From Flaccisagitta enflata (taxonomy: Eukaryota > Chaetognatha > Sagittoidea > Aphragmophora): 64,000 nucleotides of DNA. The stretch covers positions 2,542,001-2,606,000 of the forward strand of contig OZ231128.1 of assembly GCA_965153355.1 (NCBI GenBank). The letters are read 5' to 3'. This document shows positions 1 to 13,909 of the stretch, piece by piece. Both the position numbers and the translations under genes were made by a program. The notes beneath the pieces are model-generated. The model saw only the letters and a program-made list of their open reading frames with translations, did not search any database and was not told the origin of the DNA. Every line of letters begins with the position of its first letter. Position 1 is the stretch's first letter.

Positions 1-816
1 GGTGCATAAAGTTGATATAATAAATAAATGAATAATGAATAATAATGAATAAAATCAAAGGGTTTGGAGATGGGGAAGAAAATCAAAAGTTTGGAAAAAA
101 GAAAAAAAGAAAATTTTTGAAGATCTAATACCTTTGGTAGTACCAAAACGTTAAATACAGTACTACAACACAATTTAACACTATTTAAACCTAAAATATA
201 CTGGTTTATAGCTTTGAGGGGAAGAAAATCAAAGATTTTGTAACGCGACGCGTCGCAGGGAAGAAAATCAAAGGCAGGGGGGGGGGATTAAAATCAAAAG
301 CCGCTCAACTATATACACCCCTGTTTTGGGGTTAAATTGTATTGCAGTAATCACATGTTATGTTTTCTTACTGGCAAAAGTACAAATATCCTTCGATTTT
401 TTTTCTCTCCCCTTGAGTTTAATTCCCTCTCCCATACTTAAACTTAAAAAAACGAATGCCACAGCAGAAAACTTCTGATCCTTGAAACAATGCTCTACAG
501 TAGTTAAACTACATCAACACAATTTTAAAAAGAAATAAAAACTTTTAAGTTTCAAAGAAACCAAAAGCATAAGTTCTCTATTTGCGTTCTGTGCTTATCA
601 ACCTGAAAGATATCTTCTACAAGAGATAGAAGTACTTGTTTTAGGTCAACCACGTAACTCTACAAGCTTTAACACAGATTTATCTTGATTGAGAATATGA
701 GTTTTCCTGAAATGATCAATAGTTATTACAGATGGATTAGACACTGGACATTTAGCCAGATCACATTTCTTGAGGTTGGACCGCAAGAATAAACCGGGCC
801 ATTGCATTGTACTCAC
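1..816. other. Probable SBF intron 1, AT-rich with a short dispersed motif
   Basis: No coding exon is visible. The motif GGGAAGAAAATCAAAG recurs loosely several times between about 45 and 300, next to a G-run near 280. The stretch lies downstream (minus strand) of the SBF first-exon donor at 816-815, so it is read as intron 1 of that gene; this is inferred from position only. Confidence 0.4.
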
Positions 817-898
817 TTTCTTTATCAAAATCGTATCCTTTGTTTTCCTTTTCGAAGTCGTAGCCCACGACCACGAAATAATCAGCGAGGCGCGACAT
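817..898 (-). CDS. Sbf: SBF/MTMR5-MTMR13 family protein, first coding exon
   Basis: The minus strand reads MSRLADYFVVVGYDFEKE, then NKGYDFDKE, and stops at a donor A|GTGAGT (phase 1). This opening is diagnostic of the SBF family (SBF1/MTMR5 and SBF2/MTMR13), whose N-terminal DENN module starts the same way. Family members are large pseudophosphatases with uDENN/DENN/dDENN, GRAM, inactive myotubularin and often PH domains. They act as Rab exchange factors (Rab21 in Drosophila) and as partners of active myotubularins in endosomal PI3P metabolism. Only 27 codons lie here; the rest must be left of the window. The start is chosen because the ATG sits exactly where the family's Met is. A GAC/AAC-rich 5' leader precedes it. 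The next gene (4.3-19.6 kb) has the same orientation and lies upstream. Confidence 0.82.
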
Positions 899-1386
899 TT
901 CCGTTCTTGTTGACGATGACGACAACAACGACGACGACGACGACGGCGTCGCCGGTCGCCGTTGACGGCGTGACCTCGCTACGGAGACAGATCTTTGTTG
1001 TCACGCGAAGAAAAATCGATTACGTCAAAAGTTGAGGCGTTCAGAAACTTTAATTTCATTTTCACCATCGGCAATTTCATAGTCATACTAGCCCCTATGT
1101 CATATCAATGTTTTTCATATCGCCTTGTAAATGTGATTCAGCCAATCTTATTGTTTACAACAGTCCTCTTTTCTTCCTCCTCCAGTTAATCACGACATTT
1201 TTGCACAGTACTGAACATTGGTCCGGGCTTGTGGCGATTGCTCATAGTTTTGTTGCAGCCTCAGACAGCCTTTTTCTGTCAATATTTGTCCATTCTTCCC
1301 TTCTTTTTTTCTCTGTTTTTGTGGACTCCGCCTAAATTTCTCAAGTTAAGCAGAGCGCTGCCATGTTGGGATAGTCTAAGAACCAG

Positions 1387-1426
<40 letters not shown>

Positions 1427-1915
1427 TTGTTGGGGAGGAGAAAATGCGAGCTATTCTCGGGAAAACAGAAGACCAACTCATTCCAACACTAGTTAGCAAA
1501 TAAGGCAAAGCAACACTCAATAACTATGCACTAATTAACGTGTGTTTCGTCTGGGTAAATAGTTGATAGATCATTTTGAAATTGAATTGAAATTGACTAA
1601 TTAAGGGAGGTTCAGAAATGCTGTCATGCAACCTATCATATCACCAAAAACCTATTGTTATCATTATTCCCCCGCCCTTAATGATCGCGACCGCCCCGCC
1701 CTGCCCTATGCTGCCCCTGCCCAGGGCCACGCCAGCGACTCCTTATTGGCCGTGTATCCGGCCTTGTTAGTCAACAGTTAGTGCTGGAGCTAAAAGAACT
1801 ACATTACTCAAAGTTCAAGCCGATCAGCTTTAAAAAAAAAACATAATTCGAGCTATTTCATTGAAGTGGTGAAGCAGCAAATGAGCCTCATTGCTCCCAA
1901 CATTCTGTAGCTTCT
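899..1915. other. SBF upstream region, non-coding
   Basis: This holds the presumed 5' leader and promoter side of SBF. It is (GAC)n-like near 915-950 and has a (CT)n microsatellite at about 1389-1422. A fragment at about 1690-1770 ends in GTATCCGGCCTTGTT, the tag end of the HINE-A repeat. No open frame with splice support was found. Confidence 0.4.
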
Positions 1916-2418
1916 GGGCAGCGGCCCCAAAAGGGACGAAGTCCTGTAGAACAGGGGGAATCTGTCCATCCATCTGTCCATCCGTCCCCCAGGCCCCATC
2001 CTCAGGGCTTTGTCTCCTTTGAGGCCTATTCTGACCCAAATTCTGCCAAACAGCCCAAGCAATATGGCCCAAATCTAACCAGAAAAACCTAATCCTGACC
2101 CAAGGTCCATCATTTTGGCCCTTAAACCTTCATTGTGGCCTCTGATACCTAGATTCTGACCAGATTTGGGACATTTTGCTTGGATTTGGGCTAATATGCT
2201 TGGATTTTGGCCATTTTGCTCGAGATTTGGGCCATATTGCTTGGATTTGGGCTATTTGGCAGAATTTGGGTGGGGGGTGGGGGGATGAATGGATGGATGG
2301 ACAAACAGATGGATTCCCCCTGTGTTCTACAGGACTTTGTCCCCTTCAGAGCTCCTGCCCTGCTCCCCCTCAACTTGTATCAAACACTACTCAAGCAGGG
2401 CACCAGTACCGCTGACCA
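1916..2418. mobile_element. Foldback-type element E1
   Basis: The left end GGGCAGCGGCCCC... with GTCCTGTAGAACAGGGGGAA is repeated inverted near 2315-2345 (CCCCCTGTGTTCTACAGGAC). The interior is two opposed arrays of a roughly 22-bp unit containing AAATTTGGGCC / GGCCCAAAT with TGCTTGGAT. The right end carries a stem (GCCCTGCTC ... AAGCAGGGC) followed by CCGCTGACCA. Five such elements occur in the window, each with a different interior array. Confidence 0.6.
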
Positions 2419-2469
2419 CTTACTGCCGTTGTGCTGCTATTCATTGACTTCCTTCCTTCCTAACTTTTT

Positions 2470-3220
2470 GGGCAGCAGCCCCAAAGACGACAATGTCCTG
2501 AAGAGGGCAGGGGGTAATCGTTTGTTTATTCATGCTTATATTCATTTGTGTCCCCCCCCCTTTCCCTGGTCTTAATTTAGCATGAAATTTCAATAATTTT
2601 CATTACTATTCAATTGGACATTCTGCGTGTTTTTCTTTTTTTTTAATCTGTCATATCATTCAATGGGAATTTCTTCTTTTTTTCATTATTTTTGTCCATT
2701 TTCCATGCTAGGCAAGGGAAATATTCAGATTTTCTTCTTTAGTTTTTATCAATGTTCCATATCATTCAATGGGAATTTTCACATTTTTGTTTTTGTATCA
2801 ATATCCTTTGTTGTTTAATGGAAACATATATTTTTTCTATTTTTTTTCCTAATTTTTTATACTATTAAATTGAAAACTTCATATAGTTTCTATAATTAGG
2901 TGCGCCAAAGCACCTCTATAACTGGCTGTGTCTGTCGGTTGGTTAGTCTCGGCAACGCAAACATTTGACAATCCACACGGCGCACCTCCTTCACCTACTT
3001 GGCCTTGTTTTGGCTTATTTTACATGTTATCTCATGACAACTTTCATATTTTCATTTTTTAGTCAATTTTCCATGTTATGCAATGGTGCACACAAGCAAT
3101 TAGGCAGAAATCCCCGTGTTCTATAGGAATTCATCTCATTTAGAGCCGCTACTCTGCTAACCAATAACTATCACCCTCAACCACCAATATTCAAAGCAGG
3201 GCAACGGGTATCGTTGACCA
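2470..3220. mobile_element. Foldback-type element E2 with a nested HINE-C
   Basis: It begins GGGCAGCAGCCCCAAAG and ends AAGCAGGGCAACGGGTATCGTTGACCA. The interior is a minisatellite around TATCATTCAATGGGAATTT, the same unit (in reverse) that fills element E3 at 8.65-9.12 kb. A HINE-C copy at 2897-3013 interrupts it. Confidence 0.55.
2897..3013 (-). mobile_element. HINE-C repeat
   Basis: The hairpin AGGTGC-GCCAAA-GCACCT is followed by CTCTATAACTGGCTGTG, a decayed GGTY core, CACACGGCGCACCT and TTGGCCTTGTTTTG. It has the same architecture as the copies at 19.2 and 54.25 kb. Confidence 0.6.
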
Positions 3221-3240
3221 GTGATCACACAGTGACTTGA

Positions 3241-3345
3241 CTTTCACTTCCTTTTGTCTGTGTTGCTGTGTTGATTTTCACTTCCTTTTGTCTGTGTTGC
3301 TGCGTTGATTTTCACTTCCTTTTGTCTGTGTTGCTGTGTTGCTTG
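3241..3345. repeat. 35-bp tandem repeat, three copies
   Basis: The unit TTTTCACTTCCTTTTGTCTG plus TGTTGCTGTGTTGA is repeated three times almost exactly. Confidence 0.8.
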
Positions 3346-4298
3346 GGCGTAAGAAAATTGCGGCACTGTGGCAGCCTCGATAGGAATTTTCTTTCTACGC
3401 GGTAGCTCAGCAGAAAAGGCACCCCGGGTTGACTGATTATACAGATTATACCAACACCAGCGTAAAGCCATGTGAACTACCTAACTATTAGCGGCCGATA
3501 ATGCCGAACTGCAGATGATCAGCGACAATTCGTCAACTCCCCTATCATTTACGTACGAAAACCATAGACATATAAATCAATTGTGGAAAAAAAATCGTAT
3601 TATTTTCAATTATGGCATCTCGCGCGATCTACGAGAAACAAAAATAAAGCAACACCCAAAATACAATCTTCCATTCTTCAAAAGATCCGTTTTGAGAGTC
3701 TGGCACGATCTTGCGTTTCTTTCCAAGTTTATCACAGAGAGCGAATCTGTCTCGCACTATACGCTAACGAGTGCAGTGTTTTTGATTTGTGTGTCAAAAA
3801 AAAGGAACTGGTGTGTGTTGGGGTTTTCGTGACGGCATTTGTTGACAAATATGACACGAGAAATCTTGTATAAAATAAATTGATAGTTACGTCGCTGAAA
3901 AAAAAAAATGGACAGATCGATATCATTGTCACTTTTGATGTGAAAGACAGGAGGCTCTCAAAAACAAGAATGGGGAAATAAACCAGACTATCTCTTTTTA
4001 TCTTATGTCGAGATAATCTTATGTACAAGTAATAATAATCATCATGTTAAGAAAATATATATCGAACTTTTTCGATCAGACATAATTCAGCAAAGGTCGA
4101 CGCCGCGCGGAACAGATACGTACATGTGAATTTATATATATATACAATATATACACAACACCTTTTTTCATATTGGCAAAGAAAAAAAATTCAGATATCA
4201 CAATGGCACATGTAACTCATGGACTATTAAAGTACATAATAATCTTTCATATACTGATTTTTGTAATTGGTGACTGGGAGAAAAAGAAAACAACGATT
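3346..4298. other. Region 3' of the UIM gene, copy A
   Basis: AT-rich sequence lying downstream of the stop codon at 4301-4299; it probably contains the 3' UTR. Several open frames exist but none has splice or codon support. No repeat of the listed families was recognised. Confidence 0.35.
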
Positions 4299-7639
<3,341 letters not shown>

Positions 7640-7681
7640 CTGATATGTAAATACGTAAAGAAGATGTTTAATCATATAATT

Positions 7682-7838
7682 TAAACCCTGCGCTCCAAAA
7701 GACCCGCTTTTAACAGAATTCCGCCTTGAACAATTACTAATTCTTTATCCTCAATCAGTTTTCTTTTACTTCTCAAAATAGCTCTAATAAAACTCCTTTT
7801 ATAACTAATAAAGTCCGCTTGAGTGCGATTTAACAGTA
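7682..7838. mobile_element. MITE-like fragment, CAGTTnAACCCCGCTC family
   Basis: The sequence AAACCCTGCGCTCC ... GACCCGCTTTTAACAGAATT and, opposed, AAGTCCGCTTGAGTGCGATT recall the terminal inverted repeats of the intact copy at 58878-59048. A related pair sits in copy B near 39.9-40.5 kb and at about 43.45-43.50 kb. Diverged, so the limits are approximate. Confidence 0.4.
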
Positions 7839-8471
7839 TATGATCCCTTGAACGCAAAATGAATTGGGGCCGACTAAATACAATTTTCTCATTTGCATCA
7901 TACTGGATCCACCCGAAACATACAGTACCTTCCGAGCAAACCCGGCTAAAACTGGAGGATTAATTTTTGTTAGCTTAATTTCATTTATGTAACTTTTTAT
8001 TTTATTCATTTTATTCATCACTTTGTAGTGTTTTTACCTAGACCATTAGATTAAGCAGAAAATTTTACTTGTTCTAAAAAAAAAGATCAACTCAATCGGA
8101 CATTTTTTACAGGTTTTATAGCCATTTTAAGTTTTTAGACATTTGTTCTAAAAAACTTTAAATGGCCATAAAACCTGTAATCGGGAAAAAGTTGAAGTCA
8201 GTCTTCAACTTTTTGACATATTTGAGAAAAGCATGGTTTTCATATTTTTATCAGAAAGTTAGGCATCTCATTCGAGTGACTGGGCCCTCAAATGAAATTG
8301 ATAAAGTAAGTAAATTTGATAATTCTCTTTCATTTGGCGCAAACTAGAATGCTCTACGACAAATGTTTTTCGCGCTATGATTTTTTAAAGATTTATTTAT
8401 GAAAAACTCAAATTGAATTTTTTTCGATTTATTATGGTTTTCAGTTGGATCAATATTTATGTTTGTTTGAG

Positions 8472-9563
8472 TAGGGGAGGGTGGGGCTATTTGGGACAAA
8501 AAAAAACAATATTTTTCAAATTAAAAAAATTTAAGGTAAAATTGAAAAAAAATAATAGAGACAGGTGCCAAAACTTAGGTAATTGTTCCCTCAAAATAAA
8601 CGAGTAACAAAAATTTTCCATGGGGACCCTTAGGGGCCCCTTTTTGGGCAGCGGCCCGAAAGGGCCAATGTCCTGTAGGACACGGGCAAAAATTTGTACG
8701 TCCTTCTATCCGGCCATACGTCCCCCCCTGAAACTACTCATTGAATAACATAACATAGAACATAGAATTGACAAAATGCCAATTTCCCATTGAATAACAT
8801 GGAAAATTGATTTAGAATAAAAACATGCAAAACTCAAATTGGATAACATAGCAAATTAACAAGTAAATGAAAAAATAATGAAATTCCTATTGAATAACAT
8901 AGAAGATTGACTAAAAATCAAGTAAATGCTAAACTCCCATTGAATATCTTTGAAAATTGCTCAAAAAGCCCCAAAATTGCACTTCCAGGACGGGAGGACG
9001 TACATAATTTTTGCCCCCGTGTCCTACAGGACATCGGTCCTTTGGGGCCGATGCCCTGCTCTAACTCCACTTCTTCAGCTAATTACTCCAAGCAGGGCAT
9101 CGGGTACCGCTGACCATGTGCGATCCTTGGATGACTAGTTTTATATAAAGTATTTGTCCTGCATTACCCCACGGCAGGAAATTTGGGACTTAAAGGTTTT
9201 TTTTAAAATAGCCCAAGGAGGCTTACAGAAAAAAATCAAAACGCAATTTAAATTTGTTTTTTCCTCGAAGTACTTGTAAATAAATGAGTACCTTCAACAA
9301 AATTCCAAAAATAACAAAAAAATTTTTCTCGTAGTTGCAAAGTTTGCGAGAATTTCAAATCTGAGAGTCCTAGAATCAAAGTGGTGCTGCTGCTGCCGGT
9401 GCTGCTGCTGCCGCAGCAGCATTTTGCAGCACAACTGCCCCTTACTAAGGGTGATAGGTTGACCCAATAACCATTGTTCACTTTCATAAAGTTAAATTAT
9501 TATGAAGTCCTTAATTCAATTTTGTCCTGAATTGCCCATGTCCCAAATAACCCCACCCCCCTA
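8472..9563. mobile_element. Nested TA-flanked element
   Basis: The left end TAGGGGAGGGTGGGGCTATT plus TGGGACA is matched by the inverted right end TGTCCCAAATAACCCCACCC plus CCCTA, so the TA duplication is part of both ends. It sits inside the 7924-10278 element and itself contains foldback element E3. Confidence 0.6.
8646..9116. mobile_element. Foldback-type element E3
   Basis: The left arm GGGCAGCGGCCCGAAAGGGC, then AATGTCCTGTAGGACACGGG, is repeated inverted near 9010-9055. The interior is a degenerate array of CCCATTGAATAACATAGAA. The right end has the stem GCCCTGCTC ... AAGCAGGGC followed by CGGGTACCGCTGACCA. Confidence 0.65.
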
Positions 9564-10280
9564 TGCAAATACAAGAAAACATGTTTATGAGCATAGCTTT
9601 GAACATTCTAGCTCATTTAGCTCAATCTTTTTTATAAATATTTCATTACATGTTTAAGCAAGCATATATAAAAAAAACATGTCAGTGAGCATAGTTGCTC
9701 ATCTTAAAGGGTTTTTTTAAGTATCTTGCTCACTTAGCTCATTTTGCTGTTTTTTTTATATCTTTAATGGGATAAATAAATGTCTCAATATGAGTGTGCA
9801 AATACAGTGAGCATAGCTGGTTGTCTGGTTGAGTGATTTTGAGCATTTTATCTCATCTAGCTCATTTGGCTCAGTCCTATTTTTCTCTGATTTTCAGAGC
9901 AATCAATACATACAATTGCTCTTGATTTGATCTAAAGAATAAAAAAATTATTTGTGACTAAAAACAAACTTAGTAAAAATGACCAATGCTTACGACTTTT
10001 TTCCTCACGGCGACAGTCACCATTACTGGTAATTCTCGGATTGAGCTAATCTTTTTTTCAAAGATACATAAAATTTTCTGCTGAATCTAATGGTCTAGGT
10101 TAGAACACTCCAAATTTATGTCTTCATGGACTTCGATTTCAAGAGTTAACAATCAAATATGTTCAAGAAATTGAGTATCCTGTAATTAGGTTACATACCA
10201 AAAATGAGGGTAGGGAAATGAAATCAAAGTACCAAAAATTAACCCTCCAGGTGTAGCCGGGTTAGCCCGGAAGGTACTGT

Positions 10281-10506
10281 ATCATTTACGAACCCATGAA
10301 AAGCTGAAAAGGAGCAGACTTGTGGTTGGATTCTGTGCCGGTGGCTTCGCAGTCCCAACATTCCTCGACTGGTTCCATCGATTGATGAGCCGCGCAACGA
10401 TTCCACTTACCAGACGACCCTTCCTTCTGCATCATAAATACAACGGGGTCATTTAGTCTAAGCTGTTGAAACTGTTTAAGTGGACGCCTACTTTACTGGC
10501 ACAAAG
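10281..10506 (+). pseudogene. Coding-like fragment of unknown origin
   Basis: The plus strand reads ARKVLYHLRTHEKLKRSRLV, then VGFCAGGFAVPTFLDWFHR, up to a stop at GVI*. The copy B equivalent (about 43870-44142) has the frame open through this point. The low repeat content and high codon-like quality suggest a relic of an exon or transposon gene. I do not recognise a family. Confidence 0.3.
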
Positions 10507-10510
10507 AGCT

Positions 10511-11787
10511 CACAGCGTTACGATACATAGACAAAGACAACTGAGTGCCCAGAGCTGGGAGTGGTCCAGAAGTGTTCTATGATACTTGGTGAATAACCAA
10601 TTTTTTGAAAGCAAAATTTTGAAAAAAATGCCTTTTGAGGAAATAAAAGGTGTTTTTTAGCATTTCTTTAGCATTAAATTGTTATAGTAGTTTAAAAAAT
10701 CCTATAAATGTGTGATTATAGTTAAAGTATACAGACTTTTACCTTAAACAGCAAGTTACATGAGATATTTCAAAGATTAAAGTTGAATAATAGCCTGAAA
10801 TATTGATTTTTACAGTATTTTAGTGCCTAAATTTGATCATGCAGCTTCAAAAATCCTAAAAAATCCTGGAAATGTCTAATAATAGTTAAAGTACAAATAC
10901 TTTAACCATGAACAGTAAGTAATTTTGGATATTTTCAAGTTTACAGCTCAAAAATAGCTAAATATTGATTTTTTTTAGCTTTGACTAAAAAGATATCTAA
11001 AAATGTTTTTTATTAAAAGTCAAAGTATTTATACTTCAACTGTTACCTTATAGTGCTAGTATCATTTAAGATTTTATAAGCTGCATCAACAATATTTAGC
11101 TTAAAATGTAAAAAACCCCCAGATATTTTGCCTTTTTCAGGTTGTTTTTAAGCTGTAGACTTCAAAGTATCCCAAACTACTCACTATTCAGGGTAAGAAT
11201 ATTTATACTTTATTTGTTGGTAGACATATCCAAGTTTTTTTCCGGATTTTTTAAACTGTATTAGCAATATTTAGCTTAAAAATGCTAAAAATAAGCAATA
11301 TTTTTCTATTTTTACGCTATTTTTCAGCTCGAATCTTAAAATATCCCTGTTAACTTGTTGTTCAGGGTAGGTGTATTTCTACTTTAACTATTACTACACA
11401 TTTCCAGTATTTTAAAAGGTTTTCGAAGACGCATTATCAAATTTAAGCTCTAAAATACTAAAAAAACATATTTTTGTTCTTTTTAAGCTCTAATTTTAAA
11501 GATATTGTAAGTAACTTGCTGTATTGGGTTAATCTATGTATATTCGAACTAAAACTACCCATTTCCAGTATTTTTTTAGAATTTTTGAAGCTGCTTCAAC
11601 AATCTAATGCTGAAAAAATACTGAAAATACCTTTTTATTGCCTAAAAAAAGATTTCTTTTGAAATTTTTCTTTCAAAAAAATTTACCACCGGGTGATTGA
11701 TGTTCACCAAGTATCATAGGACACTTCTGAACCACTCCCAGCTCTGGGCACTCAAAGTTGTCTTTGTCTATGTATCGTAACGCTGTG
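10511..11787. mobile_element. 1.28-kb element with long TIRs and a 4-bp AGCT duplication
   Basis: TIRs of about 85 bp start CACAGCGTTACGATACATAG and end CTATGTATCGTAACGCTGTG. AGCT flanks both sides (10507-10510 and 11788-11791), and the partner locus near 44120 has the uninterrupted site AAGAGCTACAA. The interior is AT-rich with a diverged roughly 200-bp repeated motif and no gene. The 4-bp duplication with CAC ends is compatible with the Chapaev (CMC) group; this is an inference. Confidence 0.75.
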
Positions 11788-11957
11788 AGCTACAATTTAA
11801 GACTGGGGATGAATTTCAAAAATCGCTGATGAGACTTATTGTTATGTCATAAGCTTTCAGTTAAGATCACTATAGGCCACTTGTATGCAAAAATGCAGGT
11901 TTTGTGACGGAAACGCAACCACACCAAAAGGTCTGAACGGATAGGAACTTATCCATT

Positions 11958-12180
11958 TTTAGTTGCGGACACGCAGCTCTATAAGAGGCTTTGTCCATCC
12001 GTACGTCCGTCGGTCCGGGGTCATCGAGTTGAAAAGTGGGAAAACAAGCGTCTTCGATACTTTTGATGTATGTTTCAGTGTTGGGATGTGGATGGGGTGT
12101 GGATGGCGGTCGGATCCCCCTGCCCAGTACCCACCCGTCCGCAACGATATTGTGATCCCGCGTCACTTGTTTTTTTTTTT
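11958..12180 (-). mobile_element. HINE-B repeat
   Basis: The hairpin AGTTGCGGACACGCAGCT is followed by a CCGT core, GAGTTGAAAAGTGGGAAAAC, GGATCCCCCTGCCC, and the tag CCGTCCGCAACGATATTG. An orthologous copy lies at 45096-45310, so this insertion predates the split of the two copies. Confidence 0.65.
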
Positions 12181-12245
12181 TCAAATTTCATTGACCCTTG
12201 CAGGGCTGACATCTGATATAAAATTCCTAACCCCCCCCCCCCCAC

Positions 12246-12926
12246 CCCTCCCGATTATCGTTCCCCACAGCCAATAAACCCGCTGTGACAAATCTCCATC
12301 GCTGCCCCACTCGACGCGACTGACCTGTCCCACTGGACTATCCCCCCAAATCGCCGTCTCTGCTTGCCCTTCATTCGTTCTCCAAGCCCAAGTTCCGTCA
12401 TCCGTCGACGAAATCGTTGTATTTGCCGTTTTCGTCGTCGTCGTCGTATCGTTTGAAAGACCATTCCCATCTACCGATTGATCGTGTACGAGGGTTCTTT
12501 CGGCATCTTCGTCCTCCTCCTCCAATTCCGTCCCGTGATTGGTGTTGTTATCGTTACTACCCCACTCTTTCTTCTCAACTCCTCTTCCGCCATCTTGCCA
12601 CTCAATTCCATTACTTTCGTCATCGCCATCCCATTCCATAGGGCTGTCGCCCCAGACCGCCACTCTTTTTTTCGACGGCGACCACTCGTCAATTTCATCG
12701 TCAACGTTATCCAACACGAGCGTTGTCCCGCTTCCGTCGGCGCGCGTGTCGTCGTCGTTGGCGTCGTTGGCGTCGTTAGTCCACTCGGCATCCGCGCCCA
12801 CATCGGAATTATTCCACTTGCCGACGGCCTTAGGCCACGCGCCAGATTCAGCGCCGCCTCCATTTCTGCGGCTCTCGTTATTATTCCACGTGCCGACGCT
12901 GGTGCCGTGTTGACTGTAGGCAGAAT
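12246..12926 (-). CDS. Large UIM/poly-Q protein, copy A, exon 5 (Trp-rich)
   Basis: The acceptor ACACAG|ATTCTG joins in phase with exon 4 (G + AT gives Asp). About 227 residues carry 13-15 Trp in a Gly/Ser/Asn/Asp/Glu-rich, disordered context: TWNNN, KWNNSD, EWTND, VWGDSPMEW, KEWGSND, IWGDSP, VEWGSDG. The density and context recall WG/GW Argonaute-hook segments, but no homology is claimed. The donor is placed at AGGG|GTGGGG because it restores phase with exon 6 in both copies (681 bp here, 669 bp in copy B, equal modulo three). That donor is weak, so the 3' limit is the least certain boundary of the gene. Copy A has 12 extra bp near the end (encoding about RVYW). Confidence 0.65.
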
Positions 12927-13329
12927 CTGTGTATAATCGGATAATGATGCACAAATAACTATGAAGTTTGGAATAGTCTGGAATAGCATTTACTATATGG
13001 GGAATATTATTGGACGCAGTCATGCAGCATGATTGGTAAAATGAGTCGTATGTTAAGTTCAGTAAATCAGTGTTACAATTACAGTCCGAGGATCCAAAGC
13101 AGAAGTGCTCAGTCGATCATCTAGTGGAAAGTGGGAAGCGCCGTTTTGAGAAAAGCTAGGGAACGTTTCATTTTCCTTGTGTGCGTATGTGGAACTGGGA
13201 GCGAGCGTTAAATTCTGATAAGTCGGGAAGCAACTAAACAGTTCATGAACTAAATTGGTTTCCAATTATGCATGCAAAATATGACAGAAGCAAAGAAACA
13301 ACGGACCAGACAAGCAATTGAAGCTAACA

Positions 13330-13690
13330 CCAGGCCAGACAAACCAACAACAAATCAGACAAGCCAACGACAGATCAGACAAGCCAACAACAGATAAGAC
13401 AAGCCAACAACAGATAAGACAAGCCAACAACAGATTAGGCAAGCCATCATCAAATCAGACAAGCCAACAACAGATTAGACAAACCAACGACAGATCAGAC
13501 AAGCCAACAACAGATAAGACAAGCCAACAACAGATAAGACAAGCCAACAACAGATTAGGCAAGCCATCATCAAATCAGACAAGCCAACAACAGATTAGAC
13601 AAACCAACAACAGATTAGACAAACCAACAACAGATCAGACAAACCAATGATAATCAGACAAGCCAACAACAGATCAGCAAGCAACAACAG
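13330..13690. repeat. Intron 4 minisatellite, about 21-bp unit
   Basis: About 17 tandem copies of ACAAGCCAACAACAGATCAG with variants. Copy B has only about 6-7 copies (46400-46535). Confidence 0.85.
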
Positions 13691-13909
13691 ATCAGCAACA
13701 ACAGACAGAACAACAGCAACAACAGATCGAACAACAGATCAGGAAAGCCAACCACAAATCAGACAAGCCAACAATAGGCCAGACAAGCCAACAACAGGTC
13801 AAATGATACAACAATAGATTGAGCAATAAGCCGTTATCTCGAGCAATTTCACAAATGAGGCAGACGTGAAAATTTAGGCATGTTGGCAGTTATCATTAAG
13901 AATAATCAC

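Larger units (their letters stand above)
7924..10278. mobile_element. TA-flanked DNA transposon (non-autonomous), 2.36 kb
   Basis: Terminal inverted repeats begin CAGTACCTTCCGAGCAAACC on the left and end GGGTTAGCCCGGAAGGTACTG on the right, both flanked by TA. Inverted similarity continues inward (AGCAGAAAATTTTA near 8055 against AAAATTTTCTGCTGAATCTA near 10070). It lies in intron 5 of the UIM gene. No transposase frame was found. It carries a second element (8472-9563). Confidence 0.65.

Noticed and set aside
3515-3873. Two overlapping plus-strand frames of about 100 codons
   Set aside because: No splice support, no recognisable protein and AT-driven composition; treated as chance.
13896-13909. 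Reading exon 4 of copy A to its in-frame stop as the C-terminus of the protein
   Set aside because: Copy B lacks that stop and reads on into different sequence. Both copies share a GAG|GTGATT donor whose phase matches exon 5.
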